From Psychromonas sp. SA13A (lineage in GTDB: Bacteria > Pseudomonadota > Gammaproteobacteria > Enterobacterales > Psychromonadaceae): a stretch of DNA of 64,000 bases. Positions 17,795 through 29,573 of this stretch are shown piece by piece. The stretch is from positions 1 through 64,000 of the forward strand of contig NZ_WTKU01000022.1 of the NCBI RefSeq assembly GCF_011378715.1, in the 5' to 3' direction. Within the stretch, counting starts at the first letter, position 1. Each line of letters starts with the position of its first letter. The translations under genes were made by a program, and so were the position numbers. The notes below the pieces were generated by a model. It was not told the origin of the DNA, searched no databases, and saw nothing but the letters and a program-made list of their open reading frames with translations.

Positions 17795-20656
17795 TTACAA
17801 TGCTTTAATTATCTCAATTTGTGCATTCAACTTGTCACAGGTTGTTTGGTATTCAGACTGCTTTGCTTTTTCTTTAATAATAACCGCTTCAGGTGCATTA
17901 CTAACGAAACGCTCGTTACTGAGTTTGCCTGATACTTTATCTAACTCTTTTTTCGCTTTTTCGAGCTGCTTCGCTAGACGTGCTAGCTCAGCTTCAGCAT
18001 CAATCAAACCAGCCATCGGGATCAATAATTCTAATTCACCCACTAGTGCAGTAACGGAAGCCGGTGTTTCTTTGCCTTCCGCAACAAAGGTAACGGTTTC
18101 TAATTTTGCTAATGCACCCAAGAAAGCTTCGTTATCAGCAAAGCGACGCGTATCTTCTGCACTTGCATTTTTCACTAACACGTTAAGTGGCACTTTCGGG
18201 CTAATATCCATTTCACCACGAATGTTACGAACCGCATCAATCACTTTCTTAACCCACTCAAGATCAGCAACAGCTTGTTCATCAACCTGTGCGGCATCAT
18301 ATTCTGGGTAAGCTTCAAGCATGATGGTATCACCACCTTGTCCGGTGATTGCTTTAACTCGTTGCCAAATCTCTTCGGTCATAAACGGTAGCATTGGGTG
18401 TGCAACACGTAATAACGTTTCTAATACATTGATTAATGTATTACGTGTACCACGTTGCTCCTCTTCACTTCCTTTGAATAAAACAGGTTTGGTTAATTCT
18501 AAATACCAACCACAGAATTCATTCCAGATAAAATCGTATAAAATATTGGCTGCAATATCGAAACGATAAGTATCTAATGCTTGACGGAATTCTTTGATCA
18601 TATTTTGTAATTGACCTTGGATCCAACGATCTGCAAGGCTAAATTGCATTGCTTTGTTATCACCAAAACCAAAGTCTTGCTCTTCTGCATCCATTAATAC
18701 ATAACGGCTTGCATTCCATAACTTGTTACAGAAATTACGGTAACCTTCAAGACGATTCATATCCCAGTTGATATCACGACCCGTTGATGCCATTGCTGCT
18801 AGTGTGAAACGTAGTGCATCGGTACCGTGTGCCTCAATACCATTAGCGAAGGTTTTACGAGTGTCTTTTTCGATTTTCTTTGCAAGTTGTGGTTGCATCA
18901 TGTTACCAGTACGTTTAGTCACTAAGCTTTCAAGATCTAACCCATCAATCATATCTAAAGGATCTAATACATTACCTTTAGATTTAGACATTTTATCGCC
19001 ATTTTCATCACGGATAAGCCCGGTCACATAAACGGTTTTGAATGGTACCTGTGGCGTACCATCTTCATTCTTCATAAAGTGCATGGTCATCATGATCATA
19101 CGCGCAACCCAGAAGAAAATAATATCAAAACCCGTTACCAATACATCAGTAGAGTGGAAGGTTTTGAGATCCATGGTTTGGTTTGGCCAACCTAGTGTAG
19201 AGAACGTCCATAAACCAGAAGAGAACCAAGTATCTAACACATCGTCATCTTGGCTTAATACAACGCTATCATCTAAATTATGTTCTGCACGAACTGCAGC
19301 TTCATCATGGCCAACATAAACTTTACCTGCTTCATCGTACCAAGCTGGAATGCGGTGACCCCACCATAGTTGACGAGAGATACACCAGTCATTAAGGTCA
19401 TTCATCCATGAGTTGTACATATTCTCATATTGTTGTGGAACAAATTTAATATCACCGTTTGCTACTGCTTCAGTAGCTGTTTTAGCCAGCGGAGCAACAC
19501 GTACATACCATTGATCTGTTAACATTGGTTCAATCACTACACCGCCACGGTCGCCGTAAGGTACTGTTAAATCGTGATCTTTAACTTCTTCTAATAAACC
19601 TAATGCATCTAACTCACTAACGACTAATTTACGGGCAGCTTCACGGGTTAAACCTTGGAATTGTGCTGGTAAATCACTTGGGTAATCATCACTCTTTTCA
19701 CCGTTGGTATTAAATACTTCAGCGCTTTCACGAATACATGCATCAAAGGTCAATACGTTGATCATAGGTAGTTTGTTACGTTTACCCACTTCATAGTCAT
19801 TAAAGTCATGTGCAGGTGTAATTTTTACACAGCCTGTACCTTTATCCATATCGGCATGTTCATCGCCTAGAATTGGAATTTCACGGTTAACAAAAGGTAA
19901 TAGAATCGTTTTACCAATGAGATTTTTGTAACGAGGATCTTCTGGATTAACGGCAACACCGGTATCACCTAATACTGTTTCAGGACGAGTAGTCGCCACA
20001 ACAATGTAATCTTTACCATCTGCTGTTTTTACACCGTTTGCTAATGGATAACGGAAATGCCACATAAAACCTTTAACATCTTTGTTTTCTACTTCTAGAT
20101 CAGAAATCGCAGTATGTAATTTAGGATCCCAGTTAACTAAGCGCTTACCACGGTAGATCAAATCGTCATTGTATAAATCAACAAAGGTTTTTTTAACCGC
20201 TTCAGAAAGGCCATCATCCATGGTAAAACGTTCACGGTCCCAATCCACAGAAGTTCCTAAACGGCGCATTTGACGCGAAATATTGCCACCTGACTCTGCT
20301 TTCCAATCCCAGATTTTATCGATAAATGTTTCACGACCTAACTCTTTACGTGTTTGGCCTGTTTCTGCAAAAAGTTTACGCTCAACGACCATTTGCGTCG
20401 CAATACCTGCGTGGTCCGTTCCCATTTGCCAAAGTGTATTTTTACCTTGCATACGTTGGTAACGGATCAATGTGTCCATGATCGTATCTTGGAAAGCATG
20501 TCCCATGTGTAAACTACCCGTAACATTTGGGGGCGGGATCATGATACAGAAACTCTCTTTATCAGTATCACCATGTGGTTTGAAATAACCTTTTTCTTCC
20601 CATGTTTGGTAATTTTTTTGCTCAATCGCACTCGGGTTGTATGTCTTTTCCATCAT
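17795..20656 (-). CDS. valS: Valyl-tRNA synthetase
   Basis: This class I aminoacyl-tRNA synthetase charges tRNA-Val. The 953 residues show the HIGH motif as HMGH ([15 protein letters not shown]), the editing-domain region, [10 protein letters not shown], the KMSKS loop in [13 protein letters not shown], and the C-terminal coiled-coil arm from about residue 885. The start ATG at 20656 overlaps the holC stop as ATGA; a second ATG follows directly. The order pepA-holC-valS is the same as in E. coli. Confidence 0.97.
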   Translation of the reverse strand: MMEKTYNPSAIEQKNYQTWEEKGYFKPHGDTDKESFCIMIPPPNVTGSLHMGHAFQDTIMDTLIRYQRMQGKNTLWQMGTDHAGIATQMVVERKLFAETGQTRKELGRETFIDKIWDWKAESGGNISRQMRRLGTSVDWDRERFTMDDGLSEAVKKTFVDLYNDDLIYRGKRLVNWDPKLHTAISDLEVENKDVKGFMWHFRYPLANGVKTADGKDYIVVATTRPETVLGDTGVAVNPEDPRYKNLIGKTILLPFVNREIPILGDEHADMDKGTGCVKITPAHDFNDYEVGKRNKLPMINVLTFDACIRESAEVFNTNGEKSDDYPSDLPAQFQGLTREAARKLVVSELDALGLLEEVKDHDLTVPYGDRGGVVIEPMLTDQWYVRVAPLAKTATEAVANGDIKFVPQQYENMYNSWMNDLNDWCISRQLWWGHRIPAWYDEAGKVYVGHDEAAVRAEHNLDDSVVLSQDDDVLDTWFSSGLWTFSTLGWPNQTMDLKTFHSTDVLVTGFDIIFFWVARMIMMTMHFMKNEDGTPQVPFKTVYVTGLIRDENGDKMSKSKGNVLDPLDMIDGLDLESLVTKRTGNMMQPQLAKKIEKDTRKTFANGIEAHGTDALRFTLAAMASTGRDINWDMNRLEGYRNFCNKLWNASRYVLMDAEEQDFGFGDNKAMQFSLADRWIQGQLQNMIKEFRQALDTYRFDIAANILYDFIWNEFCGWYLELTKPVLFKGSEEEQRGTRNTLINVLETLLRVAHPMLPFMTEEIWQRVKAITGQGGDTIMLEAYPEYDAAQVDEQAVADLEWVKKVIDAVRNIRGEMDISPKVPLNVLVKNASAEDTRRFADNEAFLGALAKLETVTFVAEGKETPASVTALVGELELLIPMAGLIDAEAELARLAKQLEKAKKELDKVSGKLSNERFVSNAPEAVIIKEKAKQSEYQTTCDKLNAQIEIIKAL

Positions 20657-21141
20657 TTATCTTCTGTCTGGTTAGTGGACTCTTGAGATGTGTTTAACAC
20701 ATCTTGAGTAGATAGGGTGTGGCCTAATTTTTTATAAGCACTATAGCGCACTCGCGCATTAATTTTTAACTGCTCTTGTGCTGGCACAAAATCAATAATT
20801 TGTTGGAAGTTTAGATTAAACTCCGGAATGTTTTGGCTGAGATTAATCAATACAGCACGCGGGTGCTGTGGTGCCAGCCAACTAATTTCGACAGGTGAAC
20901 CATAACGTGGTCCTTCACCTATCAAATTATGTGGCACAAAACTATCGCCATCAAATTGCCACAAATATTCATCAACAGTAAATGCATCCTGCTGGTTTTC
21001 AGTATAAATAAATACTTTTTTATTTTGCTGATAATAATAAGCCGCGAGCTGGCAAGCTTGCGCAAAATGTGCTGGCAAACTTGCATCAGTTATCGCCGTC
21101 GGGCCATCTTCTGCATGTATATAAAAGAGGACTTGGCTCAT
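20653..21141 (-). CDS. holC: DNA polymerase III chi subunit
   Basis: This 162-residue protein belongs to the clamp-loader-associated chi family, which links the polymerase III holoenzyme to single-strand binding protein. Recognisable parts are [48 protein letters not shown] and the PVEISW segment. The C-terminal tail (after about residue 140) is Ser/Thr/Gln-rich and variable. It overlaps valS by 4 bases and lies 32 bp after pepA. Confidence 0.93.
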   Translation of the reverse strand: MSQVLFYIHAEDGPTAITDASLPAHFAQACQLAAYYYQQNKKVFIYTENQQDAFTVDEYLWQFDGDSFVPHNLIGEGPRYGSPVEISWLAPQHPRAVLINLSQNIPEFNLNFQQIIDFVPAQEQLKINARVRYSAYKKLGHTLSTQDVLNTSQESTNQTEDK

Positions 21142-21173
21142 TATAGACCCATGCTTTTTTTTATCATGTGCAT

Positions 21174-22688
21174 TTACGCGTCGAGTTCCGCTGATTCTTG
21201 TTCACTACGATTGATCACAAACTGCGTAAGTAATGAAACAGGGCGACCGGTAGCCCCTTTGTTAGCACCTGAACGCCACGCTGTACCCGCGATATCCAAA
21301 TGTGCCCAAGTGTAAGCCTTAGTAAAGCGCGATAAGAAGCAAGCGGCAGTAATTGAACCTGCAGGACGACCACCAATATTAGCCATATCTGCAAATGGAC
21401 TATCTAACTGCTTTTGGTACTCATCATCCATTGGTAGTTGCCAAGCTTTATCGGCAGATTGGTTGGAAGCACTTAATATCTCATGCACCAAGCCTTTATG
21501 AGGGCTCATTAATGCACTGATGTTATGACCTAAGGCCATGATACATGCACCAGTTAAGGTCGCAATATCCACAACACATTCAGGATTAAAGCGTTCAACA
21601 TAGGTTAATGCATCACACAATACTAAACGGCCTTCGGCATCGGTATTTAATACTTCAACAGTTTGTCCCGACATGGTGGTTAAGATATCACCAGGGCGGT
21701 AAGCTTTACTTGATGGCATATTTTCAGCACCAGCAATCACACCAATGACATTAATCGGAAGATCCAACTGTGCGATAGCCTGTAGTGCACCAAATACTGA
21801 TGCTGCGCCGCCCATATCGTATTTCATTTCATCCATGCCTGCGCCTGGTTTTAATGAAATACCGCCTGAGTCAAAGGTTAACCCTTTACCGACTAAGACA
21901 ATAGGCTTTTGGTCTGTAGGACCGCCTTGGTAATTAATCACTGACATATAAGCAGGGTTCGCAGAACCTTGTGCTACAGCCAAATAACTATTCATGCCCA
22001 ACGCTTGCATTTGCTCAGTATCAACAACGTCGGTAGTGATTTTGTCAAAACGTTGATCCAACTCTTGTGCTTGTTGGCTTAAATATAAAGGAGTACAAAT
22101 ATTAGGAGGCATGTTAGCTAAATCTTTACATAGCTTCATACCAGCAGCAACGGCCATTCCATGTTGTAATGCAAGTTCGGCACGCGCTAATTCTTTGCGA
22201 CTTGGAATATTAAAGGTCAGTTTACGTAATGGACGACGCGCACTGTCTTTAGTCGTTTTGAATTGGTCAAAGCTGTATAAACTATCTTGTGTTGCTTCTA
22301 CTGCCTGACGAACCGCCCAATAGCTATCGCGGCCTTTGATATGTAACTCTGATAAGAAACAAACCGCTTCTAATGCACCTGTATCATTTAAAGTAGTGAT
22401 GGTTTTTTCTATAATTTGCTTGTATTGCGTTTCAGTTAGCTCTCGTTCTTTACCGCAGCCAACTAATAAGACGCGCTCACTTAATACATTAGGGACATGG
22501 TGTAAAAATAACACTTGTCCTACTTTACCTTCGATGTCACCACGGCGTAATAATGCACTTAAATAACCTTCGCTGATTTCATCTAATACTTCAGCAGCGT
22601 GTGATAAACGACGAGGTTCGAAGACACCAACAACAATGCATGCACTGCGTTGTTTTTCTGGGCTACCACTTTTAACTAGAAATTCCAT
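21174..22688 (-). CDS. pepA: Leucyl aminopeptidase (M17)
   Basis: This cytoplasmic, hexameric, two-metal aminopeptidase (504 aa) removes N-terminal residues from peptides. The C-terminal catalytic half contains [18 protein letters not shown], the metal-site signature [16 protein letters not shown] and [13 protein letters not shown]. In E. coli PepA also acts as a DNA-binding architectural protein at carAB and in Xer recombination. It starts a pepA-holC-valS operon divergent from lptFG. Confidence 0.95.
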   Translation of the reverse strand: MEFLVKSGSPEKQRSACIVVGVFEPRRLSHAAEVLDEISEGYLSALLRRGDIEGKVGQVLFLHHVPNVLSERVLLVGCGKERELTETQYKQIIEKTITTLNDTGALEAVCFLSELHIKGRDSYWAVRQAVEATQDSLYSFDQFKTTKDSARRPLRKLTFNIPSRKELARAELALQHGMAVAAGMKLCKDLANMPPNICTPLYLSQQAQELDQRFDKITTDVVDTEQMQALGMNSYLAVAQGSANPAYMSVINYQGGPTDQKPIVLVGKGLTFDSGGISLKPGAGMDEMKYDMGGAASVFGALQAIAQLDLPINVIGVIAGAENMPSSKAYRPGDILTTMSGQTVEVLNTDAEGRLVLCDALTYVERFNPECVVDIATLTGACIMALGHNISALMSPHKGLVHEILSASNQSADKAWQLPMDDEYQKQLDSPFADMANIGGRPAGSITAACFLSRFTKAYTWAHLDIAGTAWRSGANKGATGRPVSLLTQFVINRSEQESAELDA

Positions 22689-22874
22689 ATGTATCCTTAA
22701 AACGATTATATTGAGATTAACTGTGCTATTTTCGTAAAAATGCAGTTATCATAAGCCATTGTGGATCTTGAAACGTAATATAAACTTACTAAAATAGCAA
22801 TTTTACCGAAATTGATTGCTTAATCCACTATTTTACCGTCTTTTGTAGCATCTTATTTTACACTGGAGATCAGC

Positions 22875-23987
22875 TTGATAATTCTTCGTTATTTAATGTT
22901 AGAAACATTTAAAAGCCAAGTTGGCGTCCTCTTTGTTTTAATCTTAATATTCGTCAGTCAAAAATTTATTACTATTCTCGCTCAAGCCATCAATGGCGTG
23001 ATCCCGGCAGACTTAGTTTTAACTGTTTTATATTTGAATTTACCCACGTTAGGCACTTTGATGTTGCCGATCAGCTTTTATCTCGCGATCCTATTTGCAC
23101 ATGGCCGCTTACACAGCGAAAGTGAAATGGTGGCGCTAACTTCTTGCGGATATAGTCCTAACAAAGTACTCAAAGCAACATTAGCGTTATCATTGTTAAC
23201 CTTTGTTTTTGCAAGTTTCAATAGTTTATATTTAGCACCCACAGCTGAAGATCAAATGATGACAGTGATCGAAGAAGCTGAGTCTAATGCTGGCACTGCA
23301 ACCTTAATCGAAGGGCGTTTTCATAAATCGTCTGGCAACGGTGGTGTTGTGTATGTTGAAAAATATGCAGAAGGTAAAAATTTAATTAATGTGTTTGCTG
23401 CCCACTGGCCAAAAGAAAACGACATATCGCCATCTGTGATCACTGCCAAAACAGGGCAAGTGGAAGATAAAAAAGATGGCACTTGGTTAACCTTAAAAAA
23501 TGGTCAGCGTTATGCGGGTATCGTTGGTGATAACGAATTTGAAAATACACAATTCTCAACTTACCAAGTACATATTGTGAATGCGGAAGTTGAAAGTAAA
23601 AAACGTGGTGTAGAAGCGTTACCTACTAGTCAACTAATTGGTATGAAAGATGCGCGCTCACAAGCTGAATTACAATGGCGTATTGCTATTCCTGTCTCTA
23701 TTCTACTAATCACTTTCATGGCAGTACCGATGGCTAAGGTTAATCCTCGCCAAGGACGTTATGCAAAACTATTGCCTGCATTAGCATTATACTTAACCTT
23801 CTTCTTATTATTAAGTGCAGCCAAAAGTATGATCGAAGAAGGTACCATTCCTTACTTTGGCATATGGGCCGTACAAATTCTGTTCTTCGCTATTGGGGTT
23901 GTGTTGCATTTACAAACAATAGGTAAATTCAATATTAAGCCTAAAAAAACGAAAGCGATTAAGTTAACACAGCAGGCGGATAAATAA
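22875..23987 (+). CDS. lptF: LPS export ABC transporter permease LptF
   Basis: This inner-membrane subunit of the LptB2FG lipopolysaccharide extractor (370 aa) has three N-terminal helices, a periplasmic beta-jellyroll domain (about residues 125-260) and three C-terminal helices, with VNPRQGRYAKLLPAL near the last group. The start is TTG, read as MIILRYLMLE, which matches the E. coli N-terminus; GGAG stands 6 bases upstream. No other start gives the conserved first residues. lptG follows without a gap. Confidence 0.94.
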   Translation: MIILRYLMLETFKSQVGVLFVLILIFVSQKFITILAQAINGVIPADLVLTVLYLNLPTLGTLMLPISFYLAILFAHGRLHSESEMVALTSCGYSPNKVLKATLALSLLTFVFASFNSLYLAPTAEDQMMTVIEEAESNAGTATLIEGRFHKSSGNGGVVYVEKYAEGKNLINVFAAHWPKENDISPSVITAKTGQVEDKKDGTWLTLKNGQRYAGIVGDNEFENTQFSTYQVHIVNAEVESKKRGVEALPTSQLIGMKDARSQAELQWRIAIPVSILLITFMAVPMAKVNPRQGRYAKLLPALALYLTFFLLLSAAKSMIEEGTIPYFGIWAVQILFFAIGVVLHLQTIGKFNIKPKKTKAIKLTQQADK

Positions 23988-25052
23988 ATGGGCATTTTAG
24001 ATAGATACATTGGTCGGACTATTTTTGCAGCGACATTTTTAAGCTTATTTGTATTAATCGGTTTAAGTAGCATCATCAAATTTGTTGAGCAGATGAAAAG
24101 CGTCGGCAAAGGTGATTACGATGTCCTTTCTGCAGCTTATTTTGTGTTACTAAAAATGCCAGTAGAAATTGCCCTATTTTTCCCGATGGCAGCATTAATT
24201 GGCGCCTTAATTGGTTTAGGCTCTTTAGCTAGTAGTAGTGAGCTGGTGGTTATGCAAGCTGCGGGTATGTCTAAGTTTAGAATCGCATCATCGGTATTAA
24301 AAACTGCAATCCCAATGGTTATTGCGGTCATGCTCTTGGGAGAGTTTGTCGCGCCTAAAACCGATAAAGAAGCTTATTTTATGCGCGACCAGTTAAGAAA
24401 TGGCTCCGAGCGAGTAGAAAATAAATATGGTATCTGGGCGAAAGATGCAGACTCATTTGTCAGTATTGGGCGAATGAATAGCAAAGCTGAGTTATATAAC
24501 GTGCAACTGTATTTTTTCACTAAAGATTTAACCCTCGACTATGCCATCCTGGCTAACAGAGCGTTTTATCAACAGGGATCTTGGTTATTACAAGGCGTTA
24601 GTAAAACTAACTTTTTTGACGATAAAACAACAGTTGAAAAGTTGGTCGCTTATATTTGGGAAACGGATTTAACACCTAAAAAATTAGAGGTTATTATTAG
24701 TGAGCCCGATAAAATGTCGATGCAAGATATCTATAGTTATATCAACTATCTAGAAACCAATGAGCAAGATGCAAGCCGCTACTGGCTTACTTTTTGGCGT
24801 AAAGCTGTATTACCATTTACCGTCGTGGTGATGATGTTATTGTCAGTCTCGTTTATTTTTGGTGGGTTAAGAACCGTTGCCATGGGGACTCGTTTAATAT
24901 TTGGCATTGCCAGCGGCTTTGCATTCCATGTTTCTGGCGAGTTATTTGGACCCGCTAGCTTAGTATTTGGCCTGCCACCTATTCTAGGCGCGCTGTTACC
25001 TAGTATATTAGTATTAACCATTGCGATGTATTTATTACGAAAACAAAGTTAA
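23988..25052 (+). CDS. lptG: LPS export ABC transporter permease LptG
   Basis: The partner of LptF (354 aa) has the same 3 + 3 helix layout with a periplasmic domain in between. Recognisable segments are MGILDRYIGRTIF, GSLASSSELVVMQAAGMS and the late FGLPPILGALLPS. Its ATG follows the lptF stop codon directly, so translation is likely coupled. Confidence 0.94.
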   Translation: MGILDRYIGRTIFAATFLSLFVLIGLSSIIKFVEQMKSVGKGDYDVLSAAYFVLLKMPVEIALFFPMAALIGALIGLGSLASSSELVVMQAAGMSKFRIASSVLKTAIPMVIAVMLLGEFVAPKTDKEAYFMRDQLRNGSERVENKYGIWAKDADSFVSIGRMNSKAELYNVQLYFFTKDLTLDYAILANRAFYQQGSWLLQGVSKTNFFDDKTTVEKLVAYIWETDLTPKKLEVIISEPDKMSMQDIYSYINYLETNEQDASRYWLTFWRKAVLPFTVVVMMLLSVSFIFGGLRTVAMGTRLIFGIASGFAFHVSGELFGPASLVFGLPPILGALLPSILVLTIAMYLLRKQS

Positions 25053-25443
25053 CCATTAATGTAAGCGCTCTTTTATCGCCTATGCCTATGATCTGTATCT
25101 ATGAGCTATAAGTGAAAATATTTTTAGAGTTATGATTTTTATTTGAACCTAAGGTTTAATTTATCGATCTAAAATAGGCATCGTTATAGGCTTCGGGTTC
25201 AATAGAGGTAATCAAATTAGCTCTTAAGTAGCTATTTTACAAGTGATTTTTTAAGTGTTACTTGTTAATATAATAGTCGGTTAAAAGGTTATACGATTCA
25301 GTTTGAGCTCCGTTTTTACTTTGGTGATCTTCTTCAGCATTGCTGGTTAGCTACTTGTTTTTTTGAATAGTATTGCAGATACGAACTTTAAATAAACATG
25401 TTGTTTAACTAAAGTTCGTTGTAATCGAGGTGGTTTAGAAAAG
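25053..25443. other. Intergenic region of about 390 bp, nothing recognised
   Basis: This lies between the convergent lptG and RDD genes. It is AT-rich, with no open frame with a ribosome site and no strong hairpin that I could find. Confidence 0.4.
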
Positions 25444-26004
25444 CTATTTTGACTCTTCTTTCTCATCCATAAAGGCCATGCCTTTAAAACCTTTCCAATT
25501 ATTTAATTCTTTACTAAGTGTGACTACTTCACATTCTGCCCATAAGTCTTGGAAAGCATTACGATCTTTTAGCAATGCCATGATATTGCCTAAACCAAAA
25601 GCAGAAGTAGATAATCTGATCACAGATTGCGTGAAACTGATATTGCTACCGTCACTATTTTGGACTCGTAAACGCCAAGCTTTCATGCCAATGGTTTGAC
25701 CAGCCTGACTCCAAAAATAACAATAAAATCCGATAATAACCGCACTCAAATAAGCCAGAAAAATCATGCTATGACCTAAATAATCAGCCGTATCTTGATA
25801 TAAACTTAAATCAATCAATGCTAATTTATTAGCGACTACTACAGCTAGCAGAGCTATCACCGTCGCTAACATTAATACTGCAGCAAGTGCAAAAAGATCA
25901 TAAAGGTAAGCACCAAAACGTTTAAAGAACGATGCGCGTTCACAAGCTTGATATTGCTCAGCTAAACTCAACTGCGGTGACTTTTTATGATTACCCTTGG
26001 CCAT
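25444..26004 (-). CDS. RDD-family integral membrane protein
   Basis: The protein (186 aa) has three or four hydrophobic helices, with the first charged signature FFKRFGAYLYDLFALAAVL and the later GQTIGMKAWRLRVQNSDGS. These are typical of the RDD family, though the arginine-aspartate pair is reduced to R..AYLYD. The function of the family is largely unknown; some members carry ions or small molecules. ATG 26004 has AAGGAG 6 bases upstream and is preferred over the longer frame from 26061. Confidence 0.85.
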   Translation of the reverse strand: MAKGNHKKSPQLSLAEQYQACERASFFKRFGAYLYDLFALAAVLMLATVIALLAVVVANKLALIDLSLYQDTADYLGHSMIFLAYLSAVIIGFYCYFWSQAGQTIGMKAWRLRVQNSDGSNISFTQSVIRLSTSAFGLGNIMALLKDRNAFQDLWAECEVVTLSKELNNWKGFKGMAFMDEKEESK

Positions 26005-26320
26005 GATGTTCTCCTTAACGATGTGAAAAAAGAGTGTATCAAATGACTCATCGCTTGGCATTTTATTTATTTAACCTGCTTAGTGCTGAAATAACATAAT
26101 GTAATTTAATATCAGTAAGTTAAAGTATCAGGTTCTTTTTACTACTTTGGAAAAACCTCAATTGAAGCGGTAAATGTAAATGAATGCGGATCTGATTGGA
26201 ATTAGGGCTTATTTTTAGACATTGATGGAGATTAGAAGAGGCTTTTTGATTCTATCCTAAGGTATTTAGCATTGAATTGATTGGTTTTTGAGCGCTTGCA
26301 CCTTTTACGAATGAAAATGC

Positions 26321-26348
26321 TTGTTTGTGGATAATGCACAGGTATAAT
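26321..26348 (+). promoter_or_regulatory. Promoter of tRNA-Leu
   Basis: TTGTTT (26321-26326) and a perfect TATAAT (26343-26348) are 16 bases apart. The predicted start, near 26355, is 8 bases before the mature tRNA 5' end. The remaining sequence from 26005 to 26320 shows no gene. Confidence 0.7.
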
Positions 26349-26362
26349 CCTTTCTCAACTCA

Positions 26363-26447
26363 GCCCGAGTGGTGAAATTGGTAGACGCGACGGATTCAAA
26401 ATCCGTTTCCGAGAGGAGTGACGGTTCAAGTCCGTCCTCGGGCACCA
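26363..26447 (+). tRNA. tRNA-Leu (anticodon CAA)
   Basis: The 85-base cloverleaf has an acceptor stem GCCCGAG/CTCGGGC, discriminator A and an encoded CCA. The anticodon arm is ACGGA-TTCAAAA-TCCGT, giving CAA at positions 34-36. A long variable arm (class II, CCGAGAGG region) fits leucine. The TTC arm GGTTCAAGTCC is intact. In E. coli the equivalent gene, leuX, is a known integration hot spot, and integrase remains follow here. Confidence 0.96.
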
Positions 26448-26558
26448 TTTCTTTTCCTAGTCTAGTCAACTAGTTAAAGATAAGTTACAAGTCAACATAG
26501 TTTTGTTTCCTGATATTCAGTTACGTTTTTGGCGTAATTTGGCGTAAAAGGAAATACA

Positions 26559-27032
26559 ATGGCAACTCTTCAAGCTCGTAAGGGCAAAAAAAATACAACT
26601 TATCGCGTAGAGTTTATGCGAGAAGGTAAACGTATATCTAAATCATTCAAAATAAAAAAAGATGCTCAAAAATTTGAAGCGTTATTGCTGGTGGATAATG
26701 ATCTTGCTAATAGTTTAACAAATCATATTTTAACCACTTTAATTTTTTCTGAAGCTGTTACAAAACTCCTAGATCAAGATACCGGAAAAGACCCAAGTAA
26801 ACAGCAACGTTTAAAGTATTGGACTTCTATATTTGGTGACAAGCCTGTTGGTAAAGTTACACGCCAACAAATTAAAGAAGAGCTAAAGGCTCTATCTAAC
26901 GAAAAGGCTCCTGCAACATTGAATAGATATAAAGCTGCGATAGGCTCTTTGTATGCCTATTTGTCTGATGAATTTGATATAGATTACAATCCCGTAAAAG
27001 GCATTCATATTATATTTGTTTATGGTTCGTGA
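26559..27032 (+). pseudogene. Tyrosine integrase fragment (N-terminal half)
   Basis: This 157-codon frame starts 111 bp after the tRNA. It has an arm-binding beta-sheet part (TYRVEFMREGKRISKSFKIKKDAQKFE) and a core-binding helical domain (KVTRQQIKEELKALS...APATLNRYKAAIGSLYAYLSDEFDIDYNPVKGI). The frame then ends in HIIFVYGS. Catalytic-domain residues (R, HxxR, Y) are absent, and I did not find them in any frame of the next 600 bases. The usual length is near 330-400 residues, so this is a 3'-truncated integrase of an element that entered at the tRNA. Confidence 0.8.
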
Positions 27033-27616
27033 TTGTATTCAGAATCTATCTGATATGGCAATGAATCTAAATCAGAAGCTACAATATTATTAGCTAGAAA
27101 AAGGTACATTGAGCGGGACCTTAATACGCAAAAAATACCGGCCTATAGACTAAAGTCAATGATACTTTTGATATCTCCCTCCTTATTTTGCTAAAAGGCT
27201 TGGCTGACTTGCTTATCTGCGCTTAATTCGTGGATGTCCATTTTTCTTTTTCTATTTTTTTGAATTCTCTTCTTTGGTAAGTGTCGAAAATTTTAACACT
27301 GTATAGGGCTTTCTTTTATCTCCATAATAACTCGCGATTCTGAATGAGAATAAAAGCCTCTTTTTATGTAATTCATTGATTGTATAGGGAAGGGAGGGGG
27401 TGAGAACTGCGAGTACTTTTATTATGTAAATTCGAAACTAATCCATCAGCTATTTAAATAAAATGTTAGGTGTCAATAAATGTGTCAGTAAATTTTGCAC
27501 TTTCAAATGATGATATGAGAAAATTCAAATAAATGGCTATTAAAATAATGGATTACATGCTTGGCATGACTGTTGCTGTTACCTTTATAACTATTACAGA
27601 TAGAAGGAAATATATT
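27033..27616. other. Non-coding remnant region between integrase fragment and PEP-CTERM gene
   Basis: About 580 bases of island DNA. Short broken frames occur (for example one reading VRDCIQNLSDMAMNLNQKLQYY around 27020-27092) but none has a start site or a family I recognise. No intact att repeat of the tRNA end was found. Confidence 0.4.
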
Positions 27617-28171
27617 ATGAAAAAATTTTTGGTGTTATTTGTTTTCTTGTTTGCAGGAGCAGCTCATGCAGATTTGATTACTTTAAATGGGATTCAAAAC
27701 CAGACTGTTGATGGCCAAGATTTCAATTTTAATTTTACTGGCCTATCTGCTTCAGATGGAACGGGTGCTAGCTTTGTTCTTCATGCTCAAGGGGATTTTG
27801 ATGGTGGAACCAATGAGACTCTTGCATGGAATGTTGATAATGTTGTTTCTATATCGGAAGTTGGTGGCTTTGTCAATGCCTCTAATGGTGTAGGTGGACC
27901 GTTTGATTTTGTTAACTTATTTCAGGCTTTAGGAAATATAGAATTCCAAAAAACTTACGCTCTTAGTTCCGCTTCATTAGATGCTATTTTAGCTGATGGT
28001 GCAGCGAATATCTTTGTTGATTTGGCGGGAAGCGTAGGTCTTTTTGGCGTTCCAAACTATGTGGAAGTGACACTATCATACAATACTGCGGCTGTTCCAG
28101 AGCCTGCGTCTATAGCATTACTTGGTCTCGCTCTTGCTGGATTTTGCTTTAGTCGTCGTCAAAAATCTTGA
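27617..28171 (+). CDS. Secreted PEP-CTERM protein
   Basis: The protein (184 aa) has a signal peptide (MKKFLVLFVFLFAGAAHA) and a C-terminal PEP-CTERM sorting tag: VPEPASIALLGLALAGFCF followed by the basic end SRRQKS. The PEP motif, membrane helix and basic tail are the signal read by exosortase systems. The middle is Gly/Asn/Asp-rich, beta-rich and of no family I recognise. AAGGA precedes ATG 27617, preferred over 27533. It sits inside the decayed island. Confidence 0.85.
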   Translation: MKKFLVLFVFLFAGAAHADLITLNGIQNQTVDGQDFNFNFTGLSASDGTGASFVLHAQGDFDGGTNETLAWNVDNVVSISEVGGFVNASNGVGGPFDFVNLFQALGNIEFQKTYALSSASLDAILADGAANIFVDLAGSVGLFGVPNYVEVTLSYNTAAVPEPASIALLGLALAGFCFSRRQKS

Positions 28172-28298
28172 TTAACTTTTAGATTGGTTATTAACTATAT
28201 TTAGTAGCCAATATTCCCTTCCATCTCGCATCTCCCGTAACCACCTCATCTTCAAGCAGATATTAATAAATTATCTTATTCATTTGAGGTAATCCACC

Positions 28299-29516
28299 AT
28301 GCAAACCAAACTAAAACTCACCACAGCAAACATCAAACAAATCCCACCCAATGATAAAAAATCCCCATCAACAGAAAAAGAATACTCCGATACAGAAGTT
28401 ACAGGCTTAAAGCTATTATCAGGTAAGAATGGCTCTAAGCGATTCCTCCTACGCTATCGGTTCCAAGGTAAGAAAGCATCAATTGCAATAGGCGCTTTTC
28501 CTGATATCGACCTATCAACAGCTAGAAAAATAGCACGCAAGTATAAAACTCAACTTGCAGAGGGTATCAACCCAAAAGTTGAACGTAATGCCAAAGTATT
28601 ATTGCCCACAGTATCTGAGTTCTTCAACAATACGTACCTACCTCTGGCTAAAAAACGCAAGCGTACATGGAATGACGATTTATCGCGGTTTAATAACCAC
28701 TGCGGAAGTATTAAAAATATCCCTTACGATGAATTATCTACTCATCAGGTAATGCAATTGCACCTCAATATGAGCGAGACATTGAACCAATGTAATAAGC
28801 GAAAAGTATATTCAGCAGCGACCTGTAACCGCGTATTAGCGCTTATTTAAACCATCGGTAAGCTTGCAAATAAATTGCTCGATATTCCTAACGTATCTGA
28901 AAAAGTATCATTACTGCCGGAGAATAATGCACGTACTAGATAATGCGATATTGAAGAAACTAAACGCATTATTGATGCCGCGCTGCAATATGAGAATACT
29001 TACACGGGTTCATTCATTGCTTTGCTATTTCTACTTGGTTGCCGTGAATCAGAGCTTAGAGAGCGTAAATGGGATGACTTAGATATTATTAATAAAACAC
29101 TGAAAATACCGCGTACTAAGAATGGCACCTATCACATATTATATTTATCAGAATTAATGATGGATATAATCAAAAAGCTACCTAGGCTTTCAGATAATCC
29201 TTATATCTTTATCGGCCGGTTTAAAAATCGATGTATTGGTAGACCCCATCATGCATTCGATATCATTAAGAAAGTCGCTCACATCGATACACCTGAGTTA
29301 GTGCTTTTACATACAGCACTACATTCTGTAGCAAGTAACTTGATCTCGAATGGCGTTGATATTAGTTCCGTACAGAAGTTGCTTAATCATCGAAGCATTG
29401 AAAGTACGTTGCGTTATGCCAAGTTATCGGAAGGGAAACAGCGTGAAACCTCCGCACGTATTTCAAATATGATAACCGCAGAGTCATTAAGCTCTGTATC
29501 ATCATTACCGAAATAA
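28299..29516 (+). pseudogene. P4-type tyrosine integrase with two nonsense codons
   Basis: One reading frame runs from ATG 28299 to 29516 with TAA codons at 28848-28850 and near 28941-28943. Without them it would encode about 405 residues. The N-terminus has the DUF4102 arm-binding domain (YSDTEVTGLKLLSGKNGSKRFLLRYRF, IAIGAFPDIDLSTARKIARKY), then the core-binding domain and the catalytic domain (GCRESELRERKWDDL). The HxLRH motif is changed to HTALHS, losing the second catalytic arginine. The final tyrosine is present in STLRYAKL. Two stops plus a lost catalytic residue argue for a dead gene. Confidence 0.88.
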
Positions 29517-29573
29517 TGAAGTTAATAAGTAGATATTAATAGAAGGTAATCCATTAACCATACCCTCAATAAT

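Noticed and set aside
28848-28943. Stop-codon recoding in the second integrase
   Set aside because: Both stops are TAA, no recoding signal is seen, and a catalytic arginine is also lost, so decay is simpler.
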